From positions 1 through 50,792 of the forward strand of contig CANRFN010000029.1 of the NCBI GenBank assembly GCA_947629915.1: 50,792 nt of DNA. The letters are read 5' to 3'. The number at the start of each line of letters is the position of its first letter. Positions within the stretch are counted from its first letter, which is position 1. Source of the stretch: an uncultured Oscillospiraceae bacterium (GTDB lineage: Bacteria > Bacillota > Clostridia > Oscillospirales > Oscillospiraceae). The translations under genes were made by a program, and so were the position numbers. Under the pieces are notes generated by a model, which was not told where the DNA came from, made no database searches, and saw nothing but the letters and a program-made list of their open reading frames with translations. Below, piece by piece: positions 33,451 through 41,536 of this stretch.

Positions 33451-34912
33451 GAAAATCAATAACGCACCTCCTGGGCGTTATCTCTGCAATCTTGCAACGG
33501 GGCTTGGGAAAACGGTAATTTTTACCAACATTAAAAGACGTGGGAGGGTCCTTCTACTTTCACACAGAGAAGAACTTGTTCGGCAGCCAATTAAATACTA
33601 TGACTGTCCGGTTGGTGTCGAGATGTCAAAGGAAACAAGCCATGGCGAAGAAGTTGTTTCAGCTAGCGTTCAAAGCATTGTTAGAAGATTGGACAAGTTC
33701 AAAGAAAATGATTTCTGGATGATAATCACAGATGAATGTCATCACGGGTCAAGCAAGACGTATAGAAAAATATATGATTATTTTAAGTTTGATTATCATA
33801 TAGGATTCACGGCTACAGTCAATCGTGGTGATCGAGTGCGCCTTGATACCGTCTTCGACAAGATCATCTTTCAGCGCGACCTCCGATGGGGTATCACCCA
33901 CGGCTACCTCTCCGACATCTATTGCCTGCGCTGCAACATCGGGTTCAACCTGTCCGGGGTCCACACCCAGAACGGAGACTACGCCCCGGGTGAGCTTGAT
34001 GAGGCCATGGAAGGCACGGCGGATGCCATTGCCCAGGCCTACCGAGAGCATGCCGTTGGCGCCACCCTGATCTTTGCGGTGAGTGTCCGGCATGCCCAGG
34101 AGATCGCTAGCAAGATACCCGGCGCCGTTGTGGTAACCGGTGAGACCAAAGACCGGGCAGCGATTATCCAGGCCTTCACCAATGGCGAGATTCCCTGCAT
34201 CGTGAACTGTATGGTCTTCACGGAGGGCACAGACATCCCACGGGTGGAGACGGTGATCATGGCCAGGCCAACGCAGAGTGACATAATCTATCAGCAAGCG
34301 ATTGGCCGGGGCCTTCGCCTCTACCCCGGCAAGGAACGCCTCACCCTGATCGATTGTGTGGGCGTGACTGGCAGCCGGTCCCTTGTGACCGCGCCGTCCC
34401 TGCTTGGCATTGACCTGGATGCCGTCCCGCCGCAAAAGCGCAAGGAAGTACAGGGCATGCTGTTCGATCTGCCAGACCTGGCCACCGCTGCGGCGGACTG
34501 CCCACAGAGTTGGATCCGCAACACGCAGATCGTGGACCTGTGGGCCAAGGACATGAAGTACAACATGCACAACATGAACCTCTTCAGACAGCCGGACGGA
34601 AGCCTGACCCTGCACCTGCGCAACCGCATTAAGAAGACGATCCCGCCCGCCGATCAGCTGGGCAACGTCACATTCTCCAATGGCGTGACCGTCCCGATGC
34701 AGACCGCCTTGGATGTGCTGTACAAGCAGCTGCAGCGGGACTATCCGGATGACCAATACATTTGGGACGTCCGAGAAATGAAGCGCTGGGCTAACAAGCC
34801 GGCAACTGAAAACCAAATAAAGCTAGTTCAAAAGAAATGCAAAGGATTTGATACGGATGGTATGACAAAAGGACAGGCTAGCTTGATACTGAATCGGGTG
34901 TTGAATAGATGA
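33410..34912 (+). CDS. DEAD/DEAH-box superfamily 2 helicase
   Basis: 500 residues from the ATG at 33410 (GGAG 8 nt upstream, inside the endonuclease gene). Motif I is ATGLGKTV (Lys 34), motif II DECHH (108-112) and motif VI QAIGRGLRLY. A C-terminal domain of about 120 residues ends the protein. It unwinds DNA in phage replication (inferred from neighbours). The first 140 codons are AT-rich, and GC content rises sharply near 33830. The last 40 codons are AT-rich again, so the gene is a mosaic. Confidence 0.9.
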   Translation: MDIQLRPYQKECLEKINNAPPGRYLCNLATGLGKTVIFTNIKRRGRVLLLSHREELVRQPIKYYDCPVGVEMSKETSHGEEVVSASVQSIVRRLDKFKENDFWMIITDECHHGSSKTYRKIYDYFKFDYHIGFTATVNRGDRVRLDTVFDKIIFQRDLRWGITHGYLSDIYCLRCNIGFNLSGVHTQNGDYAPGELDEAMEGTADAIAQAYREHAVGATLIFAVSVRHAQEIASKIPGAVVVTGETKDRAAIIQAFTNGEIPCIVNCMVFTEGTDIPRVETVIMARPTQSDIIYQQAIGRGLRLYPGKERLTLIDCVGVTGSRSLVTAPSLLGIDLDAVPPQKRKEVQGMLFDLPDLATAAADCPQSWIRNTQIVDLWAKDMKYNMHNMNLFRQPDGSLTLHLRNRIKKTIPPADQLGNVTFSNGVTVPMQTALDVLYKQLQRDYPDDQYIWDVREMKRWANKPATENQIKLVQKKCKGFDTDGMTKGQASLILNRVLNR

Positions 34913-35310
34913 CTAAGACGGTAAATGTAAATAACGAAATTGGCATTCAAAAGGCGGTGATCGCCTGGAGCCAGCAGCCAGACGTCCGCAGCAAGTGGCC
35001 TGAGCTTGCAATGCTCTACCACATCCCCAACGAGGGCAAACGCACCGGACGCCAAGGCCAGGCTCTGCATGACGCCGGCCTGAAGCGTGGTGTGCCTGAC
35101 CTCTGCTTGCCAGTGGCCCGTGGGGGGTACCATGGGCTGTATATCGAGCTCAAGACAGAAAAGGGCAGACCGTCTGAGTCTCAAAAGTGGTGGCTGGAGC
35201 ATCTGAACCTGCAAGGGTATTTCGCAACGGTGTGCCATGGGTATGACAATACCATCCGCATGCTGGAGTGGTATTTGGGAATGAAGGAGGCAGATGATGG
35301 GAAGAGATGA
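34909..35310 (+). CDS. VRR-NUC domain nuclease
   Basis: 133 residues, ATGA overlap with the helicase stop. The PD-(D/E)XK core is visible: LKRGVPDLCLPVARGGYHGLYIELKTEKGRPS with Asp, Glu and Lys, followed by the Gln-containing SESQKWW helix. Stand-alone VRR-NUC proteins are Holliday-junction-type nucleases in phages and usually follow an SF2 helicase, as here. Confidence 0.88.
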   Translation: MTKTVNVNNEIGIQKAVIAWSQQPDVRSKWPELAMLYHIPNEGKRTGRQGQALHDAGLKRGVPDLCLPVARGGYHGLYIELKTEKGRPSESQKWWLEHLNLQGYFATVCHGYDNTIRMLEWYLGMKEADDGKR

Positions 35311-35542
35311 GATCATTAAGGCGGCAGCGAGCGGCAAGGACATGGACCGTGACCAGCTCATGAAACTAGCGGCGAGCGGCAAGGATATGCCTGCTGGGCT
35401 ACTACTGACCGAGGCAATGTTATTCCAGGCAACGGCCTACCTCTACGGCAGATACAACGCCGGGCTGATCGACCTGGAGCAAGCAAAGCGGGACAAGCAG
35501 ATGATCATCGAGACGTATAACCGGGCAGCCGGGATCGAGTGA
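35294..35542 (+). CDS. Small phage protein with internal duplication
   Basis: 82 residues; GGAGG precedes ATGATG. The N-terminal half repeats a 15-residue unit (KAAASGKDMDRDQL and MKLAASGKDMPAGL). The C-terminal half is helical. Function unknown. Confidence 0.6.
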   Translation: MMGRDEIIKAAASGKDMDRDQLMKLAASGKDMPAGLLLTEAMLFQATAYLYGRYNAGLIDLEQAKRDKQMIIETYNRAAGIE

Positions 35543-35551
35543 GGTGTAAAC

Positions 35552-35890
35552 ATGTGCACGTATAACGAGGGTCTGCGACTGCTGCAGAACATCTGCGAGG
35601 ATTATGACATGAACGCCGTTGCAGACCTGCGAGGGCTGCAAATGACAATCAAACTGACCAACCAATTCGGCGGTGTGATCATCTACACGGTGACAGACAC
35701 AGGGCGGTTAATGATGGAGTTTCAAAGCATGGGTGCAATATCGTTGACACCGATCAAACGTCTGATCGGAGCCGTGGAGGCATACATCGAGGGCGCCATG
35801 TTGGAGTACCATGCCGCCATGGTATGCACCGGCGAACCGCCGCAAGCGGTCCAGTATCCGGAAAGCCGGGTGGAAGAGATATGGCGGTAA
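35552..35890 (+). CDS. Phage protein, hypothetical
   Basis: 112 residues, GTGAGGTG upstream. Mixed alpha/beta with a beta hairpin (GLQMTIKLTNQFGGVIIYTVT) and a C-terminal helix. No recognised family. Overlaps the next gene by 10 nt. Confidence 0.55.
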   Translation: MCTYNEGLRLLQNICEDYDMNAVADLRGLQMTIKLTNQFGGVIIYTVTDTGRLMMEFQSMGAISLTPIKRLIGAVEAYIEGAMLEYHAAMVCTGEPPQAVQYPESRVEEIWR

Positions 35891-36081
35891 ACTGTGCCAA
35901 GCCCACTCCTTGCGACCGCAACTATTGCAAAGGCTGTATGTGGCACGTCCCGGACGGCATGAAGCAGTGCTGCGACACCTGCCGATTCCTGTACAAGGAA
36001 AAGTTTGGAATGGTGTGCAAGCTGGACTACACAATCGTAAAAGCGGGGTGGACCTGTGAAAACTGGAAGAGTAGGGGATAG
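35881..36081 (+). CDS. Small Cys-rich protein 1
   Basis: 66 residues with ten Cys, including CDRNYCKGC, CCDTC and a terminal CENW. GTGGAAGAG upstream. Spacing suggests two zinc sites. First of four consecutive Cys-rich mini-proteins. Confidence 0.6.
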   Translation: MAVNCAKPTPCDRNYCKGCMWHVPDGMKQCCDTCRFLYKEKFGMVCKLDYTIVKAGWTCENWKSRG

Positions 36082-36226
36082 CATCCGCTGCGAGACCTGC
36101 GCCCACTGCATACAGGACCCCGATGGCCTGCTATGCCTGGAGGCCCTGCAGATCACCGTGGCACGAGCGTGGTGCCCACGATGGAAACCGAAAAGGAGGA
36201 AAACGAATGGAAAGCCCGAACTGTGA
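36056..36226 (+). CDS. Small Cys-rich protein 2
   Basis: 56 residues from a GTG at 36056, overlapping the previous gene by 26 nt. CETCAHC near the start, LLCLEA in the middle and WCPRWKP near the end repeat the layout of its neighbours. Basic tail. Confidence 0.5.
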   Translation: MKTGRVGDSIRCETCAHCIQDPDGLLCLEALQITVARAWCPRWKPKRRKTNGKPEL

Positions 36227-36341
36227 CAACTGCAAATGGTACCTTGGCGAAGAGGATGGAGAACGTTGGTGCCTTGCAAACACGAAGCCGATTGGCGATG
36301 TAGAGCTGTGCACGAAATGGGTGAGGGATGAAGATGACTGA
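36207..36341 (+). CDS. Small Cys-rich protein 3
   Basis: 44 residues; AAGGAGG precedes the ATG. CDNCKWY, then WCLANTKP and LCTKWV: the same CxxC...C...C-W plan in its shortest form. Four Cys could bind one zinc ion. Confidence 0.6.
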   Translation: MESPNCDNCKWYLGEEDGERWCLANTKPIGDVELCTKWVRDEDD

Positions 36342-36714
36342 CCGCACCTGCGAGAACTGCGCCGAATACACCGCCGATGGATTGTGCTTGGAGCATGCTG
36401 AGCCGCTGGATGGCTCGGAGTGGTGCACAGGGTGGAAGGAAAGCACAACCAACATCGGCCTCGGCGGTACCATCAAGACCGGGGTGATCAAAGACGGTGC
36501 CACGGCGCTTGGCCTGGATAAGCCCCGCGAGCTTAACTATGGCGAGAGAATGAATAACCAGACACTCAGGGCATGCATTAACTGCAAATACTCAAAAATT
36601 TACGACGATTCGTACAATACGCTTATACTGCACTGTCAGAAACGCCAGCGAGACACGGCTTTTTGCAATGTGTGCGATGACTGGCACAAAGACTGGCTTG
36701 ACAAGGAGGAATGA
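36328..36714 (+). CDS. Cys-rich protein 4, two-unit
   Basis: 128 residues (ATG 36328, or 36334). The first half repeats the mini-protein plan (TCENCAEY, LCLEHAEP, WCTGWKE); the second half carries another set (CINCKYSK, CQKRQ, FCNVCDDW). Looks like a tandem fusion joined by a Gly-rich linker. Confidence 0.6.
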   Translation: MKMTDRTCENCAEYTADGLCLEHAEPLDGSEWCTGWKESTTNIGLGGTIKTGVIKDGATALGLDKPRELNYGERMNNQTLRACINCKYSKIYDDSYNTLILHCQKRQRDTAFCNVCDDWHKDWLDKEE

Positions 36715-36716
36715 CA

Positions 36717-37379
36717 ATGCCTGACACCGAATCCAAAATCATGCCCTACACCCCGCCGACGCCCTACACCGTAGCACTGACCCGCTACCCCGGCCAGGAT
36801 GACTGGATGGAGTGTAAGCGCCGGGCCCTGGTGACCGTCGGCCTGCACCCCGTCAACCCGCCGGATCAGGACTGGAAACACCGCATCCTCAGGGCCAGAC
36901 ACAGCCCGATCCGGTGGCTCATGTTCAGCTTTGATCTGACCGTGCCCTACTACGTCTCGACCCACCTCTGCCGGCATGTGCATGCGCAGCCGTTTGTGAG
37001 ATCTCAGCGCAGCAACCCCTCCAGGGGCGCCGCCCGCCAGGACGAGCCGGTCGAAATGATCTGGGACATGAACGCCGCCGAGCTGATGGCAGTAGCCGAG
37101 GCCCGTCTCTGTAACAAGGCTGACCCCCTGACTCGGGCATTGGTGCGAGACATGTGCCGCAAGGTCGAAGCTGTGTGCCCCGAGTTTGCGGGGCTGCTGG
37201 GGCCGATGTGCTGCACCACGGGATACTGTAGGGAGATGACGCCATGCCACAATGAGCCGTTCTGTGTGGACTGCAAGCATGTGCGCATGAATGACCTGGG
37301 CTGTCCGGAATACTGCAGCCGGTTTGATGAAGAGACCGACCCGGTGACGACGTGTGCGTTTTGGGAGGCCGCCGAATGA
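36717..37379 (+). CDS. ThyX-like protein with Cys-rich tail
   Basis: 220 residues; AAGGAGG with 7-nt spacing selects the ATG at 36717 over 36711. The region FSFDLTVPYYVSTHLCRHVHAQPFVRSQR resembles the FAD-binding RHR-S motif area of flavin-dependent thymidylate synthase, but the canonical RHRxxSxNExS is changed (RHVHAQPFVRSQRSN). The last 45 residues are a Cys cluster like the four preceding mini-proteins (FCVDCKHV, GCPEYC). Either a divergent phage ThyX or a non-catalytic derivative. Confidence 0.55.
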   Translation: MPDTESKIMPYTPPTPYTVALTRYPGQDDWMECKRRALVTVGLHPVNPPDQDWKHRILRARHSPIRWLMFSFDLTVPYYVSTHLCRHVHAQPFVRSQRSNPSRGAARQDEPVEMIWDMNAAELMAVAEARLCNKADPLTRALVRDMCRKVEAVCPEFAGLLGPMCCTTGYCREMTPCHNEPFCVDCKHVRMNDLGCPEYCSRFDEETDPVTTCAFWEAAE

Positions 37380-38137
37380 GCCTCACCGACCAATACCGCA
37401 AAGACTTCCAAAAGACCTTTGGCTCTTTCGGCGCCAGCGGCCACAGCCTGTGGCAGGTCTGGGAGGATTTTCTGATCATCTCATCCAGTATTCTCTGTGG
37501 CACATGGGATCAGTATGGCCGGGAAGACCAGGGTAAGAAGAAGCAGTTTGACACCGCATGGGGCCGCTATACCGGTGAGGAACATGTCGGACTTTCCGAC
37601 ATGTTGGATGATCTCATGAAGGCCATGGACGCCAACCCAGAGCAGGACTTCCTCGGAGAGATCTTCATGGAGTTGGGCATCTCCGACAAGTGGAAGGGCC
37701 AGTTTTTCACGCCGTACAGCCTTGCCCGCACAATGGCCAGTATGACGGCCAGGAGCGCCGCTGAAAGCGTTAAGAAGCATGGCTGGGGCAAGATCACAGA
37801 CCCCGCCTGCGGCGCCGGTGTGACGCTCCTAGCAGTCAGGAATGAGCTCCAGGCACTCGGTATTGGCGGCGATCAGGTACTGTTCGTTGGTCAGGACATC
37901 TCCACCACCGCCTGCTTGATGTGCCACATCCAGCTTTCCCTGCTTGGCTGCGCCGGCTACGTGGTTTGTGCTGACACCTTGACCAACCCGCTGAAACTGA
38001 GCATTGACGGGATCAGTCCGGATCCGCAAGAGGGCCAGACGTTCCGATTCACTCCCGCTTGGTTCACGGACGCTTGGCAGGGCCGGATGGCGGTGAGGTT
38101 CATGGAGGCCGCATGGAAGACCTCAAGCAGAAAATAA
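37376..38137 (+). CDS. N-6 DNA methylase-like protein
   Basis: 253 residues, ATGA overlap with the previous gene. FFTPYSLARTMA and ITDPACGAGVTLLA are the HsdM-type entry and SAM-binding motif I. Where a catalytic NPP(Y/F) is expected I see only DTLTNPL, and there is no target-recognition domain. It may be a shortened phage methylase or a SAM-binding protein without activity. Overlaps the tyrosine recombinase gene by 25 nt. Confidence 0.7.
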   Translation: MSLTDQYRKDFQKTFGSFGASGHSLWQVWEDFLIISSSILCGTWDQYGREDQGKKKQFDTAWGRYTGEEHVGLSDMLDDLMKAMDANPEQDFLGEIFMELGISDKWKGQFFTPYSLARTMASMTARSAAESVKKHGWGKITDPACGAGVTLLAVRNELQALGIGGDQVLFVGQDISTTACLMCHIQLSLLGCAGYVVCADTLTNPLKLSIDGISPDPQEGQTFRFTPAWFTDAWQGRMAVRFMEAAWKTSSRK

Positions 38138-39108
38138 TCCGGGACATTCTCTCCCGATGCTCCGCCTGGGCCACGATCGAACAACGACAGCTGATCGAAT
38201 CCGCCGTTGTCCTGGCACTGGCAGATATGAAGGTCGAGAAAGAAGAAACCGCCCTCAGCACGGAATTTGCAGAGCCAAACGAAAGCTATGTAAGGACGTT
38301 TATCACGATCAAAGCCATCAAAGGATTATCACCAAAAACGCTGCATGCGTACAAGTATGACATCGAACGGTTTTTGGAGTTTATTCAAAAGCCCGTGCCA
38401 ACAATCACCACAAATGATGTCCGGTATTATCTCGCAAAACGGATGCAAGACGGATGCACCAATGTCACAGTAGACAACACCCGCAGATACCTGAAGTCTT
38501 TTTTCGAGACGCTCCACAAGGAAAAGCTCATACAGGATAATCCCGTGAGCTATATCGATGAAATCAAAAAGGAGAAAAAGGTTAGGGAACCGTTCTCCGA
38601 GGATGAGATGGAGGCTTTGCGGGACGCCTGCGAGACGGAGAGAGATCGCGCCATAGTTGAAACGCTCTTCTCTACCTGCTGCCGTGTGGGAGAACTCGTC
38701 TCCATGGACCGAGGCAAGATCAAAGATGACACCATCGTGGTGCACGGCAAAGGCAACAAAGAGCGGACAGTGTACCTGAATGCCAAAGCCAAACGTGCCC
38801 TGGAGAAATACCTGGCAGCCCGGACGGACACCAATGAGGCGCTGTTTGTATCCGAGCGCAAGCCGTGCGCCCGCCTGACCGAGAGCGCCATCGAAACCAT
38901 CGTCCGGGAGCTGGGCCAGCGTGCAGGTGTTGCCAACTGCCACCCGCACCGCTTCAGGCGGACGGCTGCGACCGTGGCCTTGAACCGAGGCATGCCCATC
39001 GATCAGGTAAGCCAAATGTTGGGCCACGAAAAGCTGACAACCACGCAGATCTACGCAAAGACCAATACCGAGGATGTGCGCCACAACCATAGGAAGTATT
39101 TGGCATAA
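38113..39108 (+). CDS. Tyrosine recombinase / phage integrase family
   Basis: 331 residues from the ATG at 38113 (GGAGG 4 nt upstream). Residues 60-155 are the SAM-like DNA-binding domain (TLHAYKYDIERFLEFI). The catalytic set is complete: Arg in CRVGELVSM, Lys in HGKGNKERTV, HPHRFRRT, LGHEKLTTTQIYAK with the Tyr. XerC/D-like size. It is not at the prophage edge, where a serine integrase already sits, so its role is probably dimer resolution, inversion or a former integration system. Confidence 0.88.
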   Translation: MEDLKQKIIRDILSRCSAWATIEQRQLIESAVVLALADMKVEKEETALSTEFAEPNESYVRTFITIKAIKGLSPKTLHAYKYDIERFLEFIQKPVPTITTNDVRYYLAKRMQDGCTNVTVDNTRRYLKSFFETLHKEKLIQDNPVSYIDEIKKEKKVREPFSEDEMEALRDACETERDRAIVETLFSTCCRVGELVSMDRGKIKDDTIVVHGKGNKERTVYLNAKAKRALEKYLAARTDTNEALFVSERKPCARLTESAIETIVRELGQRAGVANCHPHRFRRTAATVALNRGMPIDQVSQMLGHEKLTTTQIYAKTNTEDVRHNHRKYLA

Positions 39109-39121
39109 CAGGAGGTACACC

Positions 39122-39373
39122 ATGACAAACCCAGACAAGGACATTTACACCCACCACGCTCACGGCGCCCGCATAGACGTTAAGAAGGCCAACGCCAGGG
39201 CGGCAAGCAGCCGGCGTTTCTTTGAGTACTGGCGCCGCCGGAATGCCAAACAGTGTGTGGACTGCGGATGCTCAGACTTCAGAACGCTGAACGGCCTCTG
39301 CCGCTGCGCATACTGCCAACAGAAACACACAGACCAAAAAGCCGCATACCGCGCAAGAACAGGAAGGAGATAA
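39122..39373 (+). CDS. Small zinc-knuckle phage protein
   Basis: 83 residues, AGGAGG upstream. Basic helical N-terminus, then CVDCGCSD and CRCAYC, a likely zinc knuckle. Nucleic-acid binding is possible. Confidence 0.6.
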   Translation: MTNPDKDIYTHHAHGARIDVKKANARAASSRRFFEYWRRRNAKQCVDCGCSDFRTLNGLCRCAYCQQKHTDQKAAYRARTGRR

Positions 39374-39375
39374 CC

Positions 39376-39639
39376 ATGTGGGTTAGAACAGCAACCACCC
39401 CGCCCCGCCTGCTTAACACCGCACATCTGACAAGCTTCCATGTGCTGAAGCATGAGCGGGAAGAGAAATGGGGTGTCATAGCAGAGCCTGGAGGCTACCT
39501 GATTGGCGTATACCTGTCCAATGACGGCGCCATCAAAGCCCTGACAGATCTGCAGAATAAGCTGAACGATGAGCCGGAAATGAGCATCTACAATGGCATG
39601 GCCGATCTGATGCATGAGCTGAAGGAGGCAATTTTGTGA
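39376..39639 (+). CDS. Phage protein, hypothetical
   Basis: 87 residues; AAGGAG precedes the ATG by 6 nt. Beta-rich start (WVRTATTPPRLL) and helical end (GAIKALTDLQNKLNDEP). A distant similarity in layout to the next gene suggests paralogues. Function unknown. Confidence 0.55.
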   Translation: MWVRTATTPPRLLNTAHLTSFHVLKHEREEKWGVIAEPGGYLIGVYLSNDGAIKALTDLQNKLNDEPEMSIYNGMADLMHELKEAIL

Positions 39640-39929
39640 TAATCATATACCGCGTTTCCCCTACCTCCAGGCTAGAGGCCGTCAACATTAAGAAAATGTC
39701 TTGCATGGAGATTTACCAAAGCAATGACGGCCTCTATCACATCGAGGTATATCATGGAGATGATGAGTGTGCTGAAATCGGACACTTCGAAACGCTAGAA
39801 CAGGCGGAAACCGCCCTGGCCAATCTGGCCACACGTTTTGCGAATCATGATGCTATTGTTACATCGGAAAAGCCGATTATAGTGGAGGCCCCCACCAACC
39901 GCCCGGACCACCCGGAGGTGGCACCATGA
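39636..39929 (+). CDS. Phage protein, hypothetical
   Basis: 97 residues from a GTG overlapping the previous stop. Beta strands followed by a helix (ETLEQAETALANLATRF). No motif recognised. Confidence 0.55.
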   Translation: MIIIYRVSPTSRLEAVNIKKMSCMEIYQSNDGLYHIEVYHGDDECAEIGHFETLEQAETALANLATRFANHDAIVTSEKPIIVEAPTNRPDHPEVAP

Positions 39930-40156
39930 AAGCCCTCACCGAATTGGCCAGCGCCGCTGTGCTTGTTTTGCTAATCTCCCTGATCGTCATGGCCGGCTCC
40001 CTGATCGCAGGCTCCATCCTAGCGCCCCTGCAGTGCATCGGGATCGCTGTAATCATCGTGGCAGCGGTGAGCCTTTTCGTGGCCATGCTGCGGATGGTGA
40101 TCCGGGAGGAGTTCCAACGGTATCTGGATGAGTGGAAGGAGTTAATGAAAAAATGA
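39926..40156 (+). CDS. Small two-helix membrane protein
   Basis: 76 residues, ATGA overlap; GGAGG upstream. Two membrane helices (AAVLVLLISLIVMAGSLIA and CIGIAVIIVAAVSLFVAML) and a charged cytoplasmic end. Function unknown. Confidence 0.6.
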   Translation: MKALTELASAAVLVLLISLIVMAGSLIAGSILAPLQCIGIAVIIVAAVSLFVAMLRMVIREEFQRYLDEWKELMKK

Positions 40157-40308
40157 GACTGGGAGATCTGACCCTCGACCAAGTAGCAGAGATCTGCACC
40201 CGCCGCGGCGCTATCTGCGTGGCCTGCCCGCTGGACAATACCGGCGTCTGTGAAACCACACTGGATGGCTGGGACCTCGATGCGGAGGTGGATATGGATG
40301 ACATCTAG
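40153..40308 (+). CDS. Small acidic Cys-containing protein
   Basis: 51 residues, ATGA overlap with the previous gene. Contains ICTRRGAICVACPLDNTGVC, a possible zinc site. Overlaps the next gene by 11 nt. Confidence 0.5.
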   Translation: MRLGDLTLDQVAEICTRRGAICVACPLDNTGVCETTLDGWDLDAEVDMDDI

Positions 40309-40492
40309 CATCATTCCCTCCACGGACCTCACCGTCCGCCAGTACATCAGCGGCATGGAGCATTGTCTGCAGGATTGCCGCATCTGCCCGCGCTACCAGG
40401 ATGGCTGCGAGTTCCTGGCCACGCTGCGCAAGCTGCAAGAAGCCGCGCAGACCTGCGTCATGACGGCTGAGATCACAAAAGGCAGGGCATAG
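40298..40492 (+). CDS. Small Cys-containing phage protein
   Basis: 64 residues; GCGGAGG precedes the ATG at 40298. CLQDCRICPRYQDGC looks like a metal site, followed by a helix. Function unknown. Confidence 0.55.
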   Translation: MTSSIIPSTDLTVRQYISGMEHCLQDCRICPRYQDGCEFLATLRKLQEAAQTCVMTAEITKGRA

Positions 40493-40589
40493 ATCCCGCC
40501 ACACAGCGCCCCAAATAACCACATGTAACCCAAGGGGTGGTATCTCTATACCCCCTGTGGGAGGGGCACCGCAGAAAGGAGTATTTCCC

Positions 40590-40817
40590 ATGAAATTTGA
40601 CGCCGCCATTGACGCTGCCACCACCGAGACCGTCCACCGCAAGGGCATGCCCATCGAGTTCTTGGACCTGCCGTACAAGACTAACATCATCTTGAAGCGT
40701 GCAGAGATCTACACTATCGGCCAACTGCGCTCCATGACCGATGACGACCTGATGAAGGTGCGAAATCTGGGATACAAGGCGATTAAGGAGATAAAGGAGG
40801 CGCTGAAGCGGGTATGA
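40590..40817 (+). CDS. Stand-alone RNA polymerase alpha C-terminal-domain-like protein
   Basis: 75 residues, GAAAGGAG upstream. After a 20-residue lead, IEFLDLPYKTNIILKRAEIYTIGQLRSMTDDDLMKVRNLGYKAIKEIKEALK follows the alpha-CTD pattern, split here as (IEFLDLPYKT), (LKRAEIYTIGQL) and (KVRNLGYKAIKEI). The host domain binds UP-element DNA and activators. A phage copy could compete for promoters or partners (inference). The 97-bp gap before it holds a weak hairpin, so it may have its own promoter. Confidence 0.8.
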   Translation: MKFDAAIDAATTETVHRKGMPIEFLDLPYKTNIILKRAEIYTIGQLRSMTDDDLMKVRNLGYKAIKEIKEALKRV

Positions 40818-41161
40818 TGAGAAACTGCTACACCTGCCAATACCAGTACCTTTCCGGGCCGGAATTCGCCTGTGAGATGCACGGCATACCCCGCTACACC
40901 TGCGATGACTGGACCGCCAAGCCCGGCATCTGGGTGCCGGTGACAAAGGCGCTCCCAGGGGACTGTGAGAAGGTTACCGCCCTGATCGCCAAGGTTGACG
41001 GCGTTGTGTGGGTTGATACCGTGGACGCCACCTTCGTGGCCGGCGCCTTTGTCTTTGATGACACCGACAGGGAGGGGTACCAGGTGACCCACTGGATGAG
41101 ACAACCGAAAAAGCCGGGAACGGATGAGATTCGGAAAATACTCATGGAGGCCTCCCAATGA
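40814..41161 (+). CDS. DUF551-like protein with Cys-rich start
   Basis: 115 residues. Residues 1-35 carry a Cys mini-module (CYTCQYQY, CEMHGIP, CDDW) like the proteins at 35881-36714. The rest fits DUF551 (GIWVPVTKALPGDCEKVTALI, EGYQVTHWMRQPKKP). ATGA overlap with the alpha-CTD gene. Function unknown. Confidence 0.65.
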   Translation: MMRNCYTCQYQYLSGPEFACEMHGIPRYTCDDWTAKPGIWVPVTKALPGDCEKVTALIAKVDGVVWVDTVDATFVAGAFVFDDTDREGYQVTHWMRQPKKPGTDEIRKILMEASQ

Positions 41162-41307
41162 CCCCATGTGACACCTGCAAAAATCAAAACTTCCACTTTG
41201 ACAAATCTGCCGGGCGCGTGTGCATTCAGGAAAACATTGTCATTGTGGTTGAAAAGGTTAGGAAAAGTTGTCCGATGTGGGAGGGGGAGGAGGCGCCCAA
41301 TGGTTAA
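41158..41307 (+). CDS. Small Cys-rich protein 5
   Basis: 49 residues; TGGAGG upstream and ATGA overlap. CDTCKNQ, a central Cys and SCPMWEG repeat the mini-protein plan. Not part of a larger frame. Confidence 0.5.
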   Translation: MTPCDTCKNQNFHFDKSAGRVCIQENIVIVVEKVRKSCPMWEGEEAPNG

Positions 41308-41536
41308 AGAAGCCGTCTGGGCCGAGCGCCTCCTGGCAGACGGCGCCCGGGTATACCTCATGGAACACCGCAGCGGCGTCACCCTGTACAAGGTGCAGCG
41401 CTGGGTGCAGGTTGACGCCCGCACATTCGGCGGCGATGTGCCAACATACCACGTCTGGAAGAACGACAAGCAGGTCTGCTCGACCGTCAACTACCTGGAG
41501 GCATATAACGCCTGGGACAGGGAGGCCTCGGAATGA
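41300..41536 (+). CDS. Phage protein, hypothetical
   Basis: 78 residues; GAGGGGGAGGAGG upstream, overlapping the previous gene by 8 nt. Small beta-rich fold (VYLMEHRSGVTLYKVQRWVQ). Function unknown. Confidence 0.55.
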   Translation: MVKEAVWAERLLADGARVYLMEHRSGVTLYKVQRWVQVDARTFGGDVPTYHVWKNDKQVCSTVNYLEAYNAWDREASE

